A stretch of DNA of 5,057 nucleotides from an uncultured Pseudomonadota bacterium (GTDB lineage: Bacteria > Pseudomonadota > Gammaproteobacteria > Methylococcales > Methylomonadaceae). Location of the stretch: positions 1 through 5,057 of the forward strand of contig CAIVBX010000037.1 of assembly GCA_903904275.1 (NCBI GenBank), read 5' to 3'. Each line of letters starts with the position of its first letter. Position 1 is the stretch's first letter. The notes beneath the pieces were generated by a model. The model did no database searches. It was not told the DNA's origin and was given only the letters and a program-made list of their open reading frames with translations. Positions 1-5,057 of the stretch are shown here, piece after piece. Made by a program: the position numbers and the translations under genes.

Positions 1-31
1 TATCTTTTGTTTTATGTTTTAACGCCGCCAT
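1..31 (-). CDS. pilC: Start of a gene after pilB, probably type IV pilus inner-membrane platform protein PilC (partial)
   Basis: Only the first ten codons are inside the window, reading MAALKHKTKD from an ATG at 31-29, and the frame runs off the left edge. An AAGG Shine-Dalgarno sequence at 43-40 sits eight bases before the ATG, which supports a real start. The gene begins just 15 bases after the pilB stop on the same strand, so the two are almost certainly co-transcribed. In gammaproteobacteria the gene directly after pilB is normally pilC, the polytopic inner-membrane platform that couples the PilB and PilT motors to the pilus fibre. A short, lysine-rich, hydrophilic N-terminus is compatible with that family. 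The name rests on gene order, since ten residues cannot identify a family. Another pilus gene such as pilD is possible but less likely. Confidence 0.6.
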   Translation of the reverse strand, partial: MAALKHKTKD

Positions 32-46
32 AATTTTTACCTTAAT

Positions 47-1747
47 TTATTCCAGTGTGACGCGATCGAGTTCTTCGATACTAATTAGACCCTGGCGAAC
101 TTTGTTCAATCCCGACGCACGCAAATCATTGATTCCATCAGCAGCAGCTTGATTTGCCAATTGCATCGTATTTCCACCTTCTAAAATTAACGCACGCATT
201 TTGTCACTTAAAGACATGACTTGATAAATACCAACACGTCCTTTAAATCCTGAACTACATAAATCACAACCAACCGATTTGAAAATTTTTAATTCACTAA
301 GTTCCTCTTGCTTAAAACCTTCTTCCAGCAAAAAACCATCGGGGTAATCAGCGGATTTTTTGCAATGTTCACACAATCGGCGAGCTAATCGTTGCGCCAT
401 AATTAAATTTACCGACGATACGATATTAAACGGCGGTATGCCCATTTGAAGCAGACGATTTAAGGTTTGTGGCGCGTCATTAGTGTGTAATGTTGACAAC
501 ACTAAATGTCCCGTTTGTGCAGCTTTGACGGCGATTTCAGCGGTTTCAAAATCTCGAATTTCGCCGACCATAATAATGTCAGGATCTTGGCGTAAAAAAG
601 CGCGTAATGCTGATGCGAAAGTTAATCCTGCTTTGGGATTGACGTTCACTTGGTTAATACCTTCAACCGTGATTTCAACAGGATCTTCCGCCGTTGAAAT
701 GTTGCGTTCGGGTGTATTTAAAATGTTTAAACCCGTGTACAACGTCACCGTTTTTCCGCTTCCTGTTGGTCCTGTAACAAGAACTAATCCGTAAGGTTTA
801 TTGATAGCGTCTAAAAACAGTTTTTGTTGTTCAGGTTCAAAACCTAATTTTTCAATGCCTAATTGCGCGTTTGTCGGGTCTAAAATTCGCAACACCACTT
901 TTTCACCAAACAAGGTTGGGCAAGTATTGACACGAAAATCAATAGTGCGGGTTTTTGACATGACCATTTTAATACGTCCATCTTGCGGAACACGCCGTTC
1001 GGCAATATCCATTCTTGACATGACTTTAATGCGTGAAATCAATCGAGTAGCAATGCTGGCAGGTGGCGATGAAACTTGACTCAACATACCATCTACACGG
1101 TAACGAATCCGAAAGAATTTTTCATACGGTTCTAAATGAATATCAGATGCCCCCATTTTAATTGCATCCAACAAAATTTTATTCACGAATCGTACAATCG
1201 GTGCATCATCAACACCATCACCTGTTGTGGCGACCTCTTCGCTATCTACCGTATTTAAATTATCTAAATCTGAATCCAACATCCCCGAAATTAAATCATC
1301 CGCTGCATTTGAAATCGCATCAATGACTTTGGATAATTTATGCTCTTCGACCAAAATAGGTTCAGGATTCAAACGGCAACTAAATTTAATTTCATCAAAG
1401 CCTTGAAAACTACGTGGGTCAGAAATAGCAATATATAAAATTGTGCCTCGAATATGTAGCGGTAAAACATGGTGTTTTTGGATTAACGCGGGACTGAGCG
1501 TGTCTTTTGGAACATTCTTAAGTTCGATAGCATCTAAATCAAAAAGTGGCAATCCAAATTCCAGCGAAATTTTAGAGGCGATGAGTGTGGAATTTACAAT
1601 TTTTTGTGTAACAAGATAATTGATGAGTGAAACGCCTTTTTGTTGGGCATCTTGATAATGTTTTTGAGCATCTTGTGTAGTTAAAATTCCTTCTCGAATC
1701 AAATTATTGATTAAACTATTAAATTGTAAATCGTTAGTTGTTGCCAC
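47..1747 (-). CDS. pilB: Type IV pilus assembly (extension) ATPase PilB
   Basis: This is the cytoplasmic hexameric ATPase that powers polymerisation of pilin into type IV pili, docking on PilC and PilM at the inner membrane. The 566 residues match the usual PilB length. An N-terminal GspE/MshEN-type domain covers roughly residues 10-150, followed by an acidic linker (about 158-181) and the secretion-ATPase core. Visible motifs are Walker A GPTGSGKT (326-333), the Asp box STAEDPVE (351-358), Walker B with RQDPDIIMVGEIRD (386-399, catalytic Glu396), the His box with His414 and His421, and the PilB/GspE zinc tetracysteine Cys459/Cys462 and Cys494/Cys497. NILNT and GINQVNVNP also agree with Pseudomonas-type PilB as I recall it. 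PilT lacks the N-terminal domain and zinc motif, which excludes it. GspE of type II secretion is the nearest alternative but fits less well. The start is GTG at 1747, with a weak GAGAG seven bases upstream; no in-frame ATG lies between it and the upstream stop, and the length supports it. Confidence 0.96.
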   Translation of the reverse strand: MATTNDLQFNSLINNLIREGILTTQDAQKHYQDAQQKGVSLINYLVTQKIVNSTLIASKISLEFGLPLFDLDAIELKNVPKDTLSPALIQKHHVLPLHIRGTILYIAISDPRSFQGFDEIKFSCRLNPEPILVEEHKLSKVIDAISNAADDLISGMLDSDLDNLNTVDSEEVATTGDGVDDAPIVRFVNKILLDAIKMGASDIHLEPYEKFFRIRYRVDGMLSQVSSPPASIATRLISRIKVMSRMDIAERRVPQDGRIKMVMSKTRTIDFRVNTCPTLFGEKVVLRILDPTNAQLGIEKLGFEPEQQKLFLDAINKPYGLVLVTGPTGSGKTVTLYTGLNILNTPERNISTAEDPVEITVEGINQVNVNPKAGLTFASALRAFLRQDPDIIMVGEIRDFETAEIAVKAAQTGHLVLSTLHTNDAPQTLNRLLQMGIPPFNIVSSVNLIMAQRLARRLCEHCKKSADYPDGFLLEEGFKQEELSELKIFKSVGCDLCSSGFKGRVGIYQVMSLSDKMRALILEGGNTMQLANQAAADGINDLRASGLNKVRQGLISIEELDRVTLE

Positions 1748-1787
1748 AATGACGCTCTCAAAAGACGAAATTAAAAATGATGCAAAA

Positions 1788-1796
1788 ATTCTACCA
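1788..1796 (-). promoter_or_regulatory. Candidate extended -10 promoter for pilB
   Basis: On the minus strand this reads TGGTAGAAT, a complete extended -10 element (TGn followed by TAGAAT, one mismatch from TATAAT). Transcription would start near 1781 and leave a leader of about 34 bases before the GTG. No convincing -35 hexamer lies 16-18 bases upstream. That is normal for extended -10 promoters, and the place is taken by the dyad at 1808-1822. This is pattern matching only; no sigma-54 signature was seen. Confidence 0.4.
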
Positions 1797-1807
1797 CCAA
1801 TTAAGTG

Positions 1808-1822
1808 ACGACATTCTGTCGT
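1808..1822. promoter_or_regulatory. Perfect inverted repeat in the divergent promoter region, possible operator
   Basis: ACGACA, a three-base spacer TTC, and TGTCGT form a perfect dyad with 6-bp arms. It lies in the 94-bp gap between divergently transcribed pilB and the pqiA-like gene, just upstream of the pilB -10 element and 19 bases before the pqiA-like ATG. A bound regulator could therefore act on either gene. The arms are short, no T-tract follows, and such a dyad can occur by chance, so operator function is an inference. Confidence 0.3.
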
Positions 1823-1841
1823 GCGCTAAAATCTAAGGCTT

Positions 1842-2477
1842 ATGAAAATTTCAAATTATTTTGCTTGCCCAGAATGTGATTTATTATTGCAACAACACAA
1901 TGCGGTTGAAGGGGATAAAGTACATTGTCCGCGTTGTAATTATTTGTTACATCGACCTCACGCTCAAAGTGTCAAATACACTTTTATTTTATCGTTGACG
2001 GGATTGTTTTTGTTATTGCCTGCAAATTTATTGCCTATTGTGGGGGTGAAAATTTTAGGTAATGCTCAGGATGGTACGCTTTTGAGCGGGGTTTTCACAT
2101 TATTCAACGAAGGAATGTGGGCAGTTTCGATAGTTGTTTTTTTATCGAGTATTTTATTTCCGATGTTAAGCATTATTTTGTCGTTACTAATTAGCGGACA
2201 TTTGTATTTTAAACGGACAAATCGGCATTTAAGTTTATGGTTACGAATACTACACCACATTGAAGAATGGGCGATGTTGGAAGTTTATTTGCTGGGAATT
2301 ATTGTTGCGTGTGTGAAATTGGCTTCGATGGCGGAATTAAAATTTGGTTTAGGGTTAATTGCATTCGTATTGCTTTTGCTAGTATCGTTAATGTTAGCAA
2401 GCAACTTTGATGGAATGTTATTTTGGCGTGAAATAGAAACCTTGCAAAAAATCAAAAATAAATCTTTGAAATTTTGA
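1842..2477 (+). CDS. Single-domain PqiA-family (paraquat-inducible protein A) inner-membrane protein
   Basis: PqiA/LetA (YebS) proteins are inner-membrane partners of PqiB/LetB MCE proteins, which form tunnels carrying lipids between the membranes of Gram-negative cells. This 211-residue protein starts with the family's zinc-ribbon module: FACPECDLL (Cys9, Cys12) and HCPRC (Cys29, Cys32). About four hydrophobic segments follow, near residues 46-68, 91-118, 143-162 and 168-187, with proline-containing LLPANLLPIVG in the first, and a basic C-terminal tail. E. coli PqiA has two such halves in about 400 residues; this is one half, and single-domain versions are known. Usual neighbours would be a second pqiA half and pqiB, but the next gene is an adhesin-like protein. 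The ATG at 1842 is the only usable start, since an in-frame TAA lies at 1827-1829. TAAGG at 1834-1838 is unusually close to it (three bases). A TAAAAT at 1827-1832 could be a -10, but would leave almost no leader. Confidence 0.85.
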   Translation: MKISNYFACPECDLLLQQHNAVEGDKVHCPRCNYLLHRPHAQSVKYTFILSLTGLFLLLPANLLPIVGVKILGNAQDGTLLSGVFTLFNEGMWAVSIVVFLSSILFPMLSIILSLLISGHLYFKRTNRHLSLWLRILHHIEEWAMLEVYLLGIIVACVKLASMAELKFGLGLIAFVLLLLVSLMLASNFDGMLFWREIETLQKIKNKSLKF

Positions 2478-2511
2478 TATTATCGAGAAAAATGGTTTTT
2501 TTGCTAAACAT

Positions 2512-2539
2512 TTGTCGTGCATTTCAACCGAATTAGAAT
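2512..2539 (+). promoter_or_regulatory. Candidate sigma-70-type promoter for the large repeat protein
   Basis: TTGTCG at 2512-2517 (four of six matches to TTGACA) and TAGAAT at 2534-2539 (five of six to TATAAT) are separated by 16 bases. Transcription would start near 2546, giving a leader of about 15 bases before the ATG at 2561. The site lies in the 83-bp gap after the pqiA-like gene, so the large gene could have its own promoter. AT-rich DNA gives chance matches easily. I see no GC-rich terminator hairpin in the gap, so read-through from upstream is also possible. Confidence 0.35.
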
Positions 2540-2560
2540 TTTTACATCTTGGATACCATT

Positions 2561-5057
2561 ATGACTACTACAATAGATAAAACTGCACCAAAACTTATTT
2601 CTAATCTTCCTGTAACGATTAACAATGTAGGTCAGAATTTAGTTTTTACTTTTAATGAATCCATTAAAGTCGGAACAGGGAACATTGTTATTCAACATGG
2701 AAAAGTTAAACAAACTATTCCAATTTCAGATCCGCAAATCACAATTGATGGCGCGACATTAACAATCAATCCGACAAGTGACTTTTTAGCAAATACACAT
2801 TACACAGTTCAACTTCCTAAAACTGCCATCACCGATTTAACAGGCAATAAATTTGCGGGAATAACGCAGGTATTTGACACCGACACCATCGCACCAACAA
2901 TAAAAACACATACGCCAGCAAGTAACAAAAAATCGGTGGCAACTAATAGTAACGTTACGTTCACTTTCAGTGAAAAAATCCAAGCTGGTGATGGAAACGT
3001 AGTTTTAAAAGACGATTTAGGAAACGAACTAAAAATCCCCATTTCTAGCCCAGAAATCACTATTAAAGGCTCAACACTAACGGTCAATCCTTCTAAAAAT
3101 TTAGACGGAAACACATTGTACACGGTGAGTTTGGACGCTGGCGCAGTTAAAGATTTAGCAAATAATTCAATTGGTAATAGCGGCAGCTTTGCATTCACGA
3201 CAAAAAATGTTGTTGATAAAATTGCCCCTTTGTTAAATACATTATCACCTAGCGATAATGCGACAACGGTTGCGGTTAATTCAGATTTGAAATTAACATT
3301 CAATGAAACTATCAAAGCAGGAACTGGCAATATCATTATCAGTAATGGCACAGACACACGCACAATTTCTATTACAGATACAACGCAAGTTTCCCATGAT
3401 TTTAATGTTTTAACCATTAACCCTAAATCTGATTTGCTGCCTGGTACGACTTACAGTGTGACCTTTGCAGCAGGTGTAATTACAGATAAAACGGGCAATG
3501 CTTTTGCGGGTATTACCGATACGTCAAAATTTAATTTTTCTACCGCTCCTCAAATAACAGGAAAAATCGTTGATGGTTACATAAAAGGCGCGACGGTTTT
3601 TGCTGATGCGAATAATGACGGTATTTTAGAAAAAGCGACGGAATCTTGGACAACGTCTGACGGAAACGGAAACTTCGTTTTAAATAATCCTGTTGGCTCA
3701 ATTGTGATGTTAGGTGATGGTGTTGATATAGTAACAGGCAAAGCATTTACGCAAATTATGAAAGCCCCAGCGGGTTCGACAGTCGTCACACCCGCTACAA
3801 CGGTTATGCAATCTCTTATTGAAACTGGAAAAACGGAAGCTGAAGCACAAGTTTTAACATTACAAGCACTAGGTTTGCCAGCGACAACAAATTTAAAAAC
3901 ATCAGATCCGATTGCGAATTTAAATAATGCGACAACAGCCGAAGAAAAAACGATAGCGGCTAAAGCACTTTCGGCTTCTGTGCAATTAGCCAATGCGTAT
4001 CTTTCAGGTGGAAGTGCGACGCTGGATGCGTTAACTAGTCGAATCAACAAAGGAGATAGCACATCTGTTGATTTAACAAGTAAAACGGTTTTGGAATCAT
4101 TAGGTGTGGCCACAGCAAATGTTGAACAAATAGCGAATTCAAATACAAATATCAATAATGCTACGGCAGATGAATTGTCATCAACTATTCAAACAGAATT
4201 GGCAATTTCCAAAGCGACCATTGCTTACAGTGCGACAACATTTGTTGAAGCTGCGGCAAATGACGGCTCGATTTCAACAGCGGTTACTTTAACGTTAACG
4301 GGAGATAAATTTTCAGGTGCTATAGATACCCCGTTAAGTAGTGTCACAGTGGCAAATGCTCCAGACGGTTTAACGCCTGTAATAACAAAAACAAGCGATA
4401 CAACAGCTATTTTGACGTTGACAGGTAAAGCAACAGCGCATTTAAATTCAAATGACCTCAATAATTTAACAGTAACACTAGGGGATGCTAGTTTTACTGA
4501 TGTCAAAGCGATGAATGTGACTGGTGCAACAAAATCAAAATTCAACATTGATTTTGCTGACCAGCCTGTTTTGACGTATAGCACTAAAACCTTTACGGAA
4601 GCCTTAGCGAATGATGGTTCAATCACGACAGCGATTAATTTGAGTTTAGCGAATGGGGTGTTTTCAGGGGCGAATGGCTCGCTGTTATCAGGCGTATCGA
4701 TACCGAATTTACCGACTGGGTTATCTGCTGTGGTCACTAAAAATACCGACACTACAGCGACCTTGACCTTAACAGGGAATGCAACGAATCATCTTAATGC
4801 GAATGACCTCAGTAATTTAACGGTGACATTGAGTGATGCGAGTTTCGTGACGGTCAAAGCGGCGAATATCACAGGAGCAAGTACCTCAGGATTCAACATT
4901 GATTTTACCGATCAGCCTGTTTTGACGTATAGCACTAAAACCTTTACGGAAGCCTTAGCGAATGATGGTTCAATCACGACGGCGATTAATTTGAGTTTAG
5001 CGAATGGGGTGTTTTCAGGGGCGAATGGCTCGCTGTTATCAGGCATATCGATACCGA
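2561..5057 (+). CDS. Giant modular Ig-like and tandem-repeat protein, probable secreted adhesin (3' end outside the window)
   Basis: The frame stays open from the ATG at 2561 to the right edge, giving at least 832 codons without a stop. GGA at 2551-2553 is a weak ribosome site seven bases before the ATG. The protein starts MTTTIDKTAPKL with no hydrophobic signal peptide and enters the first Ig-like domain at once. Three bacterial Ig-like domains (Big_5/SwmB type) cover about residues 6-107, 108-218 and 219-329. Each opens with D(K/T)xAP and carries (T/S)FxE and GxGNxx elements. A small beta domain follows with GKIVDGYIKGATVFADANNDG (334-354), then an Ala/Thr-rich, probably helical stretch (about 411-553). 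From residue 554 there are 117-residue repeats. I found no cysteine codon and only one tryptophan. This composition is typical of large extracellular proteins that many Proteobacteria export by type I secretion; the C-terminal signal and any RTX repeats would lie beyond the edge. An adhesin or biofilm-matrix role is inferred from architecture. Confidence 0.85.
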   Translation, partial: MTTTIDKTAPKLISNLPVTINNVGQNLVFTFNESIKVGTGNIVIQHGKVKQTIPISDPQITIDGATLTINPTSDFLANTHYTVQLPKTAITDLTGNKFAGITQVFDTDTIAPTIKTHTPASNKKSVATNSNVTFTFSEKIQAGDGNVVLKDDLGNELKIPISSPEITIKGSTLTVNPSKNLDGNTLYTVSLDAGAVKDLANNSIGNSGSFAFTTKNVVDKIAPLLNTLSPSDNATTVAVNSDLKLTFNETIKAGTGNIIISNGTDTRTISITDTTQVSHDFNVLTINPKSDLLPGTTYSVTFAAGVITDKTGNAFAGITDTSKFNFSTAPQITGKIVDGYIKGATVFADANNDGILEKATESWTTSDGNGNFVLNNPVGSIVMLGDGVDIVTGKAFTQIMKAPAGSTVVTPATTVMQSLIETGKTEAEAQVLTLQALGLPATTNLKTSDPIANLNNATTAEEKTIAAKALSASVQLANAYLSGGSATLDALTSRINKGDSTSVDLTSKTVLESLGVATANVEQIANSNTNINNATADELSSTIQTELAISKATIAYSATTFVEAAANDGSISTAVTLTLTGDKFSGAIDTPLSSVTVANAPDGLTPVITKTSDTTAILTLTGKATAHLNSNDLNNLTVTLGDASFTDVKAMNVTGATKSKFNIDFADQPVLTYSTKTFTEALANDGSITTAINLSLANGVFSGANGSLLSGVSIPNLPTGLSAVVTKNTDTTATLTLTGNATNHLNANDLSNLTVTLSDASFVTVKAANITGASTSGFNIDFTDQPVLTYSTKTFTEALANDGSITTAINLSLANGVFSGANGSLLSGISIP
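2576..3547 (+). repeat. Three tandem bacterial Ig-like domains in the large protein
   Basis: Three diverged units of roughly 100-110 residues start at D6KTAP, D108TIAP and D219KIAP. Each has the same order of elements: (T/S)FxE followed by an Ile/Gln-Lys (IK or IQ) pair, GxGN, a central LTINP or LTVNP motif, a YxV strand (YTVQL, YTVSL, YSVTF) and a DxxxN(x)F/S turn before the next unit. Unit 3 (SPSDNATTVAVNSDLKLTF, then NGTDTRTISITD) is closest to the common version seen in RTX and cadherin-like proteins. Unlike the 351-bp array downstream, these units differ strongly at the DNA level and so are an older duplication. Such domains usually act as rigid stalks, often bracing their linkers with calcium through the conserved Asp. 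Confidence 0.8.
3551..3760 (+). other. Small beta domain with a calcium-loop-like DxNxDG motif
   Basis: Residues about 331-400 begin ITGKIVDGYIKGATVF, a pattern seen in carboxypeptidase-regulatory-like or SdrD-B-like domains of surface proteins. D349-A-N351-N-D353-G354-I-L-E357 then resembles a dockerin or EF-hand calcium loop. Related sequences normally end the loop with an acidic residue at position 12; here Thr360 holds that position and Glu361 comes one later. The domain goes on with the TSDGNGNFVL turn typical of this fold. It joins the Ig stalk to the helical segment. Calcium binding is inferred from the motif. Confidence 0.55.
3791..4219 (+). other. Alanine/threonine-rich, probably helical segment between Ig-like domains and repeat array
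   Basis: Residues about 411-553 differ from the beta-rich flanks. They follow the sequence TVVTPATTVMQSLIETGKTE, continue with EAEAQVLTLQALGLPA and a DPIANLNNATTAEEKTIAAKALSAS stretch, and then further Ala/Leu/Gln-rich stretches. The TPxTT, ALGLP and DPI landmarks recur, as I recall, in many large bacterial surface proteins directly after a GYxxGATVF beta domain, so the two probably form one module. The helical assignment comes from residue composition and spacing only. I know of no established function for it. Confidence 0.5.
4220..4570 (+). repeat. 117-residue repeat, copy 1 (351 bp)
   Basis: This copy covers residues 554-670. It runs from IAYSATTFVEAAANDGSIST through TKTSDTTAILTLTG to FNIDFADQPV. 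It aligns with copy 2 over all 117 positions without a gap, with 74 identical residues (about 63%). It is the most diverged copy, as expected at the edge of an array. Alternating Val/Leu/Thr runs suggest a beta-strand-rich fold. Units with FTEA, ANDGSI, TLTG and NDLxNLTV motifs are known from large bacterial beta-strand-repeat proteins of unclear function. Confidence 0.85.
4571..4921 (+). repeat. 117-residue repeat, copy 2 (351 bp)
   Basis: This copy covers residues 671-787, from LTYSTKTFTEALANDGSITT to FNIDFTDQPV. Its period is exactly 351 bp from copy 1 and to copy 3. Its first 136 bases match copy 3 at all but two positions (4630 against 4981, silent; 4694 against 5045, Val to Ile), while it is only about 63% identical to copy 1 in protein. 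It also looks somewhat richer in G and C than the Ig-like part of the gene, judged by eye. Confidence 0.92.
4922..5057 (+). repeat. 117-residue repeat, copy 3 (cut by the window edge)
   Basis: The first 136 bases of a third unit, from residue 788, are present. They match copy 2 at 134 of 136 positions, and the match extends about nine bases back into the end of the previous unit (4562 and 4913). The sequence stops mid-codon at the edge, so the total number of copies cannot be known from here; more copies are likely to follow. Confidence 0.92.

Noticed and set aside
483..1079. Two plus-strand open frames of 103 and 92 codons inside pilB
   Set aside because: They lie antisense to the well-supported pilB coding sequence, have no recognisable domain or good ribosome site, and their residue make-up is that of an opposite-strand reading.
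1827..1832. TAAAAT as the -10 box of the pqiA-like gene
   Set aside because: It lies only nine bases from the ATG, which would leave almost no leader, and no matching -35 is at the right distance. It is mentioned in the gene entry but not called.
2066..2260. Minus-strand open frame of 64 codons inside the pqiA-like gene
   Set aside because: It is antisense to a gene with clear family motifs and membrane segments and shows no features of its own.
2488..2502. AAAAA-TGG-TTTTTTT as a terminator after the pqiA-like gene
   Set aside because: The stem would be only A-T pairs with a three-base loop, too weak for a rho-independent terminator; it looks like chance in AT-rich DNA.
2809..4752. Four minus-strand open frames of 68 to 202 codons
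   Set aside because: They are antisense to the large repeat protein. Its threonine, alanine and asparagine codons seldom give stops on the other strand, so long antisense frames arise; two of them also overlap each other. The plus-strand frame has coherent domains and in-frame 117-codon repeats.
4220..5057. The 351-bp direct repeats as a CRISPR array or a mobile element
   Set aside because: The repeats are coding, in frame, contiguous with no spacers, and have no terminal inverted repeats or transposase.

Overview
The window suggests an AT-rich gammaproteobacterium. The strongest pointer is a full-length type IV pilus ATPase (PilB) that resembles the Pseudomonas-type protein in length and at every motif. 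A single-domain PqiA-family membrane protein is also typical of Proteobacteria. A low-GC, surface-associated or gliding lineage such as Thiotrichales/Beggiatoaceae would fit, but this is a guess from base composition and gene types. No rRNA, tRNA, CRISPR array, transposase or phage gene was seen.

Layout. On the minus strand, positions 1747 to 47 encode PilB. Fifteen bases downstream, the first ten codons of the next gene (31 to 1) run off the left edge; this is very probably pilC, so the left side is a pilB-pilC operon. The 94-bp gap 1748-1841 separates pilB from the divergently transcribed plus-strand genes. It holds a good extended -10 for pilB and a perfect 6+3+6 dyad. On the plus strand come a 211-codon PqiA-like gene (1842-2477), an 83-bp gap with a plausible promoter, and a very large open frame (2561 to the right edge, at least 832 codons, no stop).

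The large frame encodes a modular, cysteine-free, repeat-rich protein with no Sec signal peptide. It has three bacterial Ig-like domains of about 100-110 residues, then a small beta domain with a calcium-loop-like DxNxDG motif, then an alanine/threonine-rich probably helical segment. A tandem array of 117-residue (351-bp) repeats follows, and the window ends inside its third copy. Copies 1 and 2 are about 63% identical in protein. Copies 2 and 3 differ at only 2 of the 136 bases that can be compared, so the array seems to be growing or homogenising. This architecture is common in large secreted adhesins, many of them exported by type I secretion, but the C-terminus that would show the export route lies outside the window.

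How the parts may work together. PilB powers pilus extension, with PilC as its inner-membrane platform. The giant protein would be an extracellular adhesin or matrix component. Both fit a surface-attached lifestyle, but nothing in the sequence shows a direct functional link. The PqiA-like protein belongs to an envelope lipid-transport family and lacks its usual PqiB/MCE partner here. The most interesting part is the repeat protein; I see no clear sign of an entirely new system.
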